Position numbers and translations under genes: made by a program. From positions 62,001 through 126,000 of the forward strand of contig JAGMVK010000014.1 in the NCBI GenBank assembly GCA_020747065.1: 64,000 nucleotides of DNA. The letters are read 5' to 3'. The notes under the pieces are model-generated. The model did no database searches. It saw nothing but the letters and a program-made list of their open reading frames with translations, and was not told the DNA's origin. Below, one piece after another: positions 56,637-64,000 of the stretch. Each line of letters opens with the position of its first letter. Position 1 is the first letter of the stretch. The stretch comes from Cadophora sp. MPI-SDFR-AT-0126 (Eukaryota > Ascomycota > Leotiomycetes > Helotiales > Ploettnerulaceae).

Positions 56637-57805
56637 GCTGATCAACTTTGTACTGATGTGGACATATGATTGATAAAAACCCAGAATTTCCTGCTCAAGT
56701 ACAAAACCGCGCTCAGGCACTTATACCTCGTGGACGTGAGGCACTAGGCGGGAAGGGTGGACATCCGGAATGGTGTGTTAGGTCTGATAATCTAAGTGAC
56801 TAAGAAGTCGGCTTGGGACTCAGTGGAGAGGGCACGAAGTTGCGAAGCATTGAACAAGCGAATAAATCTTGTATTCCAAGCAGTCATTATAAACAATGAG
56901 TTGGACGTGAGGCACTTGGCGGGGAAGGTGGTGTGACATCTTAGGTCTTCTCGCGTCGGCTCGCTTCAGAAGAGCTTACGTAATACAGGGGTCAATATGC
57001 ATGTATTGAATGCCAAGGAATAATAGGATGCAGGTCAAATTAAAGTTTGGAGATCGGCGTCCCAGCGAGCAGGATTGTGGGGAATTTCCCGAGCATCCTT
57101 TACCCTGTTAACTGAATCCGGAAGCCACGCTCTGATAGTTAACCTGAGGGCGCACATATCACTGCGAATATTTGTAGTTTTTGCGGCTAGCTTGTATCGG
57201 TATACCGCGATAGCTGGCCTCGAGATCCCGCAACATCCCCCCTTCCGCCCCCCGGAAAGCTGCTTATTTCGTATTTCGGAACCAGTTTACAAAGCAACCT
57301 GAAAAACGTCAGCAGCTGTAGCTCTACGCTGCGATCGACTTAGTTTTCCTTCGACAGAAAACAGCGAAGACAAGCCAAACGATTCGAGATTGAACATTGC
57401 AGATGCATTTCGAGATACGACTCTGTGAGCTGGTGATGAAGAAGATCGCCTCTATACCATGGAATTTCCGCGTTATTGTGACCTTTACGGCCAGAAGCAC
57501 CACCACTTTGCGCTGATGTTATCTAAGCGGGCCGAGAATCGGTCGGTCCGCATCGGAGCCGAGGACGCCTTAGCAGCTAGGCCAGAAGTGCCACGACTTT
57601 GCGCTGATGTTATCGGAGCGGGCCGAGAATCGGTCGGTCCGAATCAGAACTGAATACGCTTTGGCAAGTGGGCCCAGACCACCCCTGACCATCATAAATA
57701 ACTATTTCCTGAACTTTCAGAACATGCCTTTAACCACAATCGATTTGAGCATCAATCAGCTTTCAAACAGGCTTTTAAAAACTATCGATTCGAGCATCAA
57801 TCAAG
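56637..57805. promoter_or_regulatory. Intergenic region between regulator and transporter
   Basis: 1.2 kb between divergent genes, rich in local duplications: an imperfect copy of GGACGTGAGGCACTAGGCGG at about 56733 and 56906, the 91-bp tandem repeat at 57489-57670, and two copies of CGATTTGAGCATCAATCA at about 57741 and 57786. It must contain both promoters; no gene is seen. Confidence 0.5.
57489..57670. repeat. 91-bp tandem duplication upstream of transporter
   Basis: Two head-to-tail copies at 57489-57579 and 57580-57670. The central part, including GCGGGCCGAGAATCGGTCGG, is identical; the ends have diverged. It lies about 140 bp upstream of the transporter start codon. Confidence 0.85.
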
Positions 57806-60209
57806 ATGGGGTTTGGCATAGTCGAAGACCGCCCAACACCTCGTCAGTCTCACCAATCTGCTTGAGAGAGATCGCATCAGTGCTGACTCTGTGATGTGCA
57901 GCCGAGGTCTATAATTGGCGAATCTACACATTTGCAATCGTGGCATCGTTTGGAGCTCTCATGTTTGTGGGTTCACTGCGATCTTTGTATCATAAGTCAA
58001 CAAGCTAAGCTCTTGTCATCAGGGTTACGATGGCTCTTTCTGGGGAACAACGCTTGCCCGAGCCAGCTTCCAGGAGGTAAGTCGACAGCATGCAGGTGAA
58101 TCCCCACTATGTTCCCGGCTGACACGCTTCAGCATTTCGGCTTCACGGACATGTCTGCCTCTACTAAGAGATCCAACACGTCAAACCTTACCTCGGTCTA
58201 CCTCGCGGCAGGTTTCTTTGGATCGCTCTTTGCCTGGCCGTCCAGCGAGACGCTTGGCCGGATCCGAGCAATGCAGGTCAACTGCACTGTCTTTTTGGTC
58301 GGTGGTATCCTTATGACAGCTGCGACCTCGAGCTTGCCAATGATGTATGCGGGACGAGTCTTGACTGGCTTTGGCGTGGGTGCCTTGACGGGTATTATTC
58401 CGTCCTACATTGCTGAGGTAGCTCCCACTCCCATCCGTGGACAGTTAACTGGGTGAGTCATTGCTTCTTGGGTGCCTGACACTAAAAAGAGAGCCATGCG
58501 CTGACGATTCAGGTATTTCGACGTATGTATACATCTCTAATGTCAAGATGTGCTGTGCTTACCACCCCCTTCATTCTACAGGTAGCGTACCAGGTCGGGT
58601 AAGTGCACTTCACAGCTTGTCAAGGTGGTGACCCGCGGCTCACATTGCTCCCAGCTCTTTGGTCGGGTTCTGGATCAACTACGGGATCCAACAACACATG
58701 GAGGTCGGTGCAGTGATCACATTCCGCATTCCCATGCCATTCAACTCATCCCCGGAGGTGCTCTGGCCTTGGGAACGCTTATCCTTCGAGAGTCGCCTAC
58801 TTTGCTCTGGCGAAAGGGTAAAAGGGAACAAGCGATCAAGATCCTCTGTTATCTTCGCCAACTCCCCGCCGACCATCAATATATGCTAGAAGAAGTTGGC
58901 AGGATGGAGGCCAGACAGGAGGAGGAAGACCGGCTATCTGGCGGCCGGACAGGCTGGGTGGCGCTACTGCGTGGTTCCACGGCCGAACTGAAGACTTCGA
59001 GTATGCGATACCGGCTGTACGTTCCCGCTCAGAACATGTTTGGCGCGTGCTGACCACCATTCAGCGCCATAATTGTTGGAATGTTTATGTTCCAGAACTG
59101 GTCCGGCTCTATCTGCATCAAGTGAGATATGCTCCCATGGTTGACGACTCGACGCGTTACTGATTTGCCAGCTACTATTCTCCGATCCTTTTTAGGTCCC
59201 TCCTCATCAGCGACGTGGCGCTATACACTGGCATCTATGGAGTCTGCCGGTCGTCAGCAGCTATTACCTTTTATGCCTTCATCGTGAGTCGACCGGAACG
59301 CCAATTTTGCCCCTTCTTCGACCCGACTGACACAACACTCAGGTGGATCGCAGTGGACGTCGAATCCCGTGGCTGATCTCCGCATCGGCATGCTCCCTCG
59401 CACTCCTATACATTGCAATCTTTACAACGGTGGCCGATACAACCCGAGGCACTCCATCTGCCTCTGTCCACGCCGCCGGTACCGGCGCAACCGCGATGGT
59501 GATGATTTACGGAATCTGTATGCCCCCGCATCCTCCTCCATGGTTTCCACCAGTTTGCATTCAGCTGACAACGACATAGTCTGGAGTTTTGGAGGGAACG
59601 GTCTACCGTATGCCTGTCAACTTCTTGTCGTAGCGAAGCGATTAAGCTAACATTGATCAGATGGATCGTCGCTGCAGAGATCTTCCCAGCCCGACTCAGG
59701 CCCATCACCGGCGCCTTTGCCGCCTCTCTGCAGTGGTTCTTTAGTGTATGTCATCCCTCTTGCTTGCAAAAGTACTTTTCTCGGGCTGACCATGCGTGAT
59801 TAGTTCGTCCTCGCGTTGGCCTTCCCGTACATGATCGACTCTGACGTCGGCGCAAACGGAACATTCTTTTTCTTTTCAATGCTCTGTTTCTTGACCGCGT
59901 AAGTTTTGACCCTTTTATCAAAAATGGCTTCATCAGGGTTGGAGTTGACGTTTGAAAAGCGTATTCACTTTCATTTGGGTTCCCGAGACCAAGGCAGTGC
60001 CCATCGAGAGTTGCAAGGCGTTGTTCTCTGGCAAGATGCGGCATGCGGCCTGGCGAGCCAAGAAGCTCTTTCCACCGAACGGTATTCCACCCCTTCCCGA
60101 GAATATCGCGGCGGGCGAAGCGGCATACGTCCAGGCTCATCTGCCATCGTCTCCGTCTCATGACTTCGTCAAGAGCAAGAACGAGATGGACCACATCGAG
60201 TCTGTTTGA
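57806..60209 (+). pseudogene. MFS sugar transporter with a one-base frameshift
   Basis: A sugar-porter gene of quinate/hexose type with many introns. Early exons are 57806-57842, 57902-57966, 58023-58076, 58133-58452, 58513-58522 (10 nt) and 58582-58598 (17 nt), followed by an exon from 58655. They encode GALMFGYDGSFWGTTLARAS, GRVLTGFGVGALTGIIPSYI and FWINYGIQQHM. In the exon starting at 58655 the frame shifts at about 58741: ITFRIPMPF is in one frame and QLIPGGALALGTLILRESPT in the next, as if one C were missing. No intron fits there. Downstream exons are intact to the stop at 60207 (DRSGRRIPW, SFGGNGLPWIVAAEIFPARL, FTFIWVPETKAVPIE). It is either a young pseudogene or a sequencing error. Confidence 0.75.
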
Positions 60210-60997
60210 ACAGTCTTGTCTACATCGATAACAAGATGAGGAACATGTTGGGTGTATTGAGGGAGAGATCTGTGGTGATGATCAGGAGGATCATTCGGCA
60301 AGTGCGATTCCGAGGTGTACGCTGAAAAAGGGTTGATACTGTACGGAGGTCAAGGACTAGTGAATGCATCGACTCATCAACGCTCATATGTTTCTGGCTA
60401 CAGAAGCATTCCCTTCTCTGCCGTGATCCGTCTCCTCTCATCCCTCTCTATCAAATATCGCCCGTCTCATACTAGTAATAGTACATTTTTGAAGTGAGCA
60501 CCGAGTATATACTTGCAAACCTGGCAAACATATCCCCACTGCGTCCACTTATCAAGTCTTGCCTGGACATCAGTCTAAGCTCACTCGTCCCAACAGATCA
60601 ATAGCTTGGTAACGCGAACCACAGCAACGATGTCTTCTCAGTAATCCCGCGAGAGGTCAGTTAGGGTGGCGGGGAATAGTAGGATACCTTATATTTGCCC
60701 TGCAGCAATTGGGGCACTGCGACTGCTTGTCACAACTAACGAGCCTTACGAGTGCGACATACAACGCAGAAAAGGGGATGCGCACACATATGTCAAGGCA
60801 AGTAAGGTATAATAAGTAATGGCTGCCTCGCGTATTTTGAGATTTTTTCCTCTTTTTCTCGACACAATCCTCTCTTCATAACCATGAACGCCACCGCAAT
60901 GCAACCTTTCACAGTAAATCAACAGCGATTTAATAATACGTAGAGCAAGGCAGTTCATTTTTAAGCGGAAATTATTAGAATTTCATTCTTTTGTGGT
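60210..60997. other. Intergenic region between convergent genes
   Basis: 790 bp holding two 3' flanks. No gene or repeat seen. Confidence 0.6.
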
Positions 60998-62194
60998 CTA
61001 TTCCTTGAATGCCTTCTGGTAATTAACCAAAGTGAACCTATACTTCACGTCATTCTTCTTCACTCTCTCCACAGCTTCCTTACAACCCTCTTGGCTGATA
61101 TCAATAGTCTCTACCCAGCTCTTGATGTTCCTCTCACTGGCTAAACTGAGCATTGCTATAGCCTCCGTCCTATTGCCGATATGACTGCCAGACATTGCTG
61201 CGCCGTTGGGGCAGAAGTCCTGTGCTCTCATTTCTGGAAGCGGCTTATCAGGAAGCCCCACATGATGAAAGGTTCCATTAACGGCAAGTGTGCTCATGTA
61301 ATCCTTCAAGTTGAATTCGCTCGTCATATCTGCTGTGTTCAGAATGAAGTCAAACGTGTAGGCCCATGGCTCAGCCCAACCCGCATCATTTGTGCAGATG
61401 AACTCTTTGGCACCCAACCTGATTGCGTCTGATTTTTTGCGTGGGCTGTGCGAAATGGCATACGTTTCAGCGCCTAGCGCGGCTGCAAATAAGATGCCAA
61501 AGTGTCCGAGTCCGCCGATGCCTAAGATTGCAACTTTCTTCCCAGGTCCACAGCCAGCTCGAACAAGTGGACTGTAGGAAGTCAGGCCTGCGCACATCAT
61601 AGGAGCTGCTAATTCGGATGGGATGTTATCAGGGATTTTGAATACGAAGTACTCGTGTACTCGAATATGGCTGGAATATCCTCCCTGTGCGTTGTCGCCA
61701 TTCGGGTACCTCGCGTTGTATGTATCTTTTATTCCAAGGTCAGAAGCTTTAGAAAATAACAAGAATGACTTTGCATACCGACTTGATGAGGGCAGTAATT
61801 TTCCTGCCCACTCTTACAGACTTTACATTCCAGACAAGCCCAAACCTGAGCTCCAACTCCAACTCTGTCACCCACTTTCGTAGAGGTAACTTTCTTTCCA
61901 ACATTTACCACATGACCAACGACTTCATGCCCAACACAAAGAGGAAAGTTTGCTTGCCCCCAACCGCCGGTCAGAGTGTGCACATCACTTCCACAGACGC
62001 CACATGCCTCAATTTCCACGTCGACATCTTTGGGCTCGAAAGCCTTTGGCTTAAACTGAATAATATCTTGTCAGCGCCGTATATTTTCAGCAGATACATC
62101 AACAAAATGATTTACTTGCCTCCGTTTTATTGAAAGTGCTCCATTGAGAATGGCTATCAACCATAAAGCCCTGGAAAGTCTCTGGGTAGACCAT
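60998..62194 (-). CDS. Zinc-dependent NADP alcohol dehydrogenase (ADH6/CAD-like)
   Basis: A 359-residue medium-chain dehydrogenase of the cinnamyl-alcohol-dehydrogenase group, which reduces aldehydes to alcohols with NADPH. Exons are 62194-62120, 62055-61779 and 61725-60998. Catalytic zinc ligands are C in EACGVCGSDVH, H in GHEVVGH and the later Cys; the structural zinc site is the four-cysteine run WACLECKVCKSGQENYC. The Rossmann loop is AILGIGGLGHFG. Length matches yeast Adh6. The first intron (62119-62056) has the donor GCAAGT, a GC-AG intron. Start is the first in-frame ATG (MVYPETFQGFMVDSHSQW). The gene is divergent from the short-chain dehydrogenase at 62658. Confidence 0.92.
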
Positions 62195-62657
62195 GTTGAA
62201 TAGAAAGCTAGGATGTGAAGTAACTTTTGGGTATAGGATGGAAAAGGACCGAATGGGACATAGAATCGAAGACTTGATAATTTCTGACAATCTTTCATGC
62301 CAATATACCTCGTCTAGCCATCGCTAATTTTAGCGATCGTCTGTACGCGTCGGCAAGAAAATGGCCACTTGAAGATAGCCGAGCGACGGAGCCGATGAAG
62401 TCGGCTAAGCCGACTATACTCCTGTTGTCGCCAAGGATGGCTTGGGATCTAGACCTAGTAATTGGAGGGGCCGTCCCTCGTGACAATAGCTCACTATTGA
62501 AGTAGGAGGAAAGTCATAATATCACTTGTGTAGCATTTAAAAGTACTTCCAATCACGAGATGACTGAGAATAAGTCCGACAGATTTTCGTGTTTAAAATT
62601 CATTTATTTAAATCTTGCATCTCCCTCAGGAATACCAAGAGCATTTAAATTTCGAAG
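62195..62657. promoter_or_regulatory. Bidirectional promoter of ADH and SDR genes
   Basis: 463 bp between divergent start codons. GCCGACTTCATCGGC-like symmetry lies around 62391-62413 (GATGAAGTCGGCTAAGCCGA), which may be a regulator site. Nothing else is evident. Confidence 0.45.
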
Positions 62658-63829
<1,172 letters not shown>

Positions 63830-64000
63830 ATACTTTTGTTCTGAATGGGTCGTTGCCGAATACTGTGTTTCATTTCATTAATTACTCATTTACAAATTGA
63901 CAATTTAATAACTATGAGACTTAGGAGGTTTGGGAATCCAAAACTCACCCTTTTTCTACCATTAGTTTCATGCGTATGCGCTCGAGCAGTGAGGGGAAGG
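63830..64000. other. Window end downstream of the SDR gene
   Basis: 171 bp, AT-rich, 3' flank of the SDR gene. No feature seen. Confidence 0.6.

Overview
This window comes from the nuclear genome of a filamentous ascomycete (Pezizomycotina; gene content and style suggest Leotiomycetes, an inference I cannot test here). The evidence is many short GT-AG introns of about 45-80 nt with fungal branch sites (CTAAC/CTGAC), a fungal housekeeping set (GCV2, ERG6, SLT11, MZM1, ZUO1, SSK1), and fungus-specific families (Zn2Cys6 regulator, UstYa/DUF3328 protein, Pth11/rhodopsin-like membrane protein, Kex2-type repeat precursor). Exon models were built by hand; each joined model stays in frame unless I say otherwise.

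Region 1 (1-16.8 kb) is mostly conserved core genome: the 3' end of GCV2, a large dynamin-like/SLIP-GC GTPase, ERG6, SLT11 divergent from ERG6, MZM1, a decayed repeat-rich gene (11.9-14.9 kb) and ZUO1. Region 2 (16.8-30 kb) is sparser: a possible relic gene at 17.3-18.4 kb, a seven-helix Pth11/rhodopsin-like protein, a secreted tyrosinase with all six copper histidines, a gene remnant at 25.3-26.2 kb and the HOG-pathway response regulator SSK1. Region 3 (30-42 kb) has a HAL4/SAT4-type kinase, a bilirubin-oxidase-like multicopper oxidase and a sugar/quinate-type MFS transporter.

Region 4 (42-48.2 kb) is the most interesting. A secreted Sde182/DUF1593 protein lies beside a UstYa-family gene with two HxxHC motifs. 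That gene is transcribed divergently from a small secreted precursor of 158 residues. The precursor ends in three tandem repeats carrying AYRLVISW or AYRLTISW, the first two followed by KR (Kex2-type) sites. A perfect 9-3-9 bp palindrome containing CGG-N5-CCG lies in the shared intergenic region. This has the architecture of a UstA/UstYa (dikaritin-type) ribosomal peptide system, with a core I do not recognise.

Region 5 (49-64 kb) looks like a catabolic or accessory cluster: two divergent Gfo/Idh/MocA oxidoreductases (one with 13 exons, one intronless), a Zn2Cys6 activator with a recently duplicated DNA-binding domain, a sugar transporter with a single-base frameshift, a zinc-dependent NADP alcohol dehydrogenase and a short-chain dehydrogenase. 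Together they suggest import and stepwise oxidation of a sugar or cyclitol-like substrate under local control; the substrate cannot be read from the sequence.
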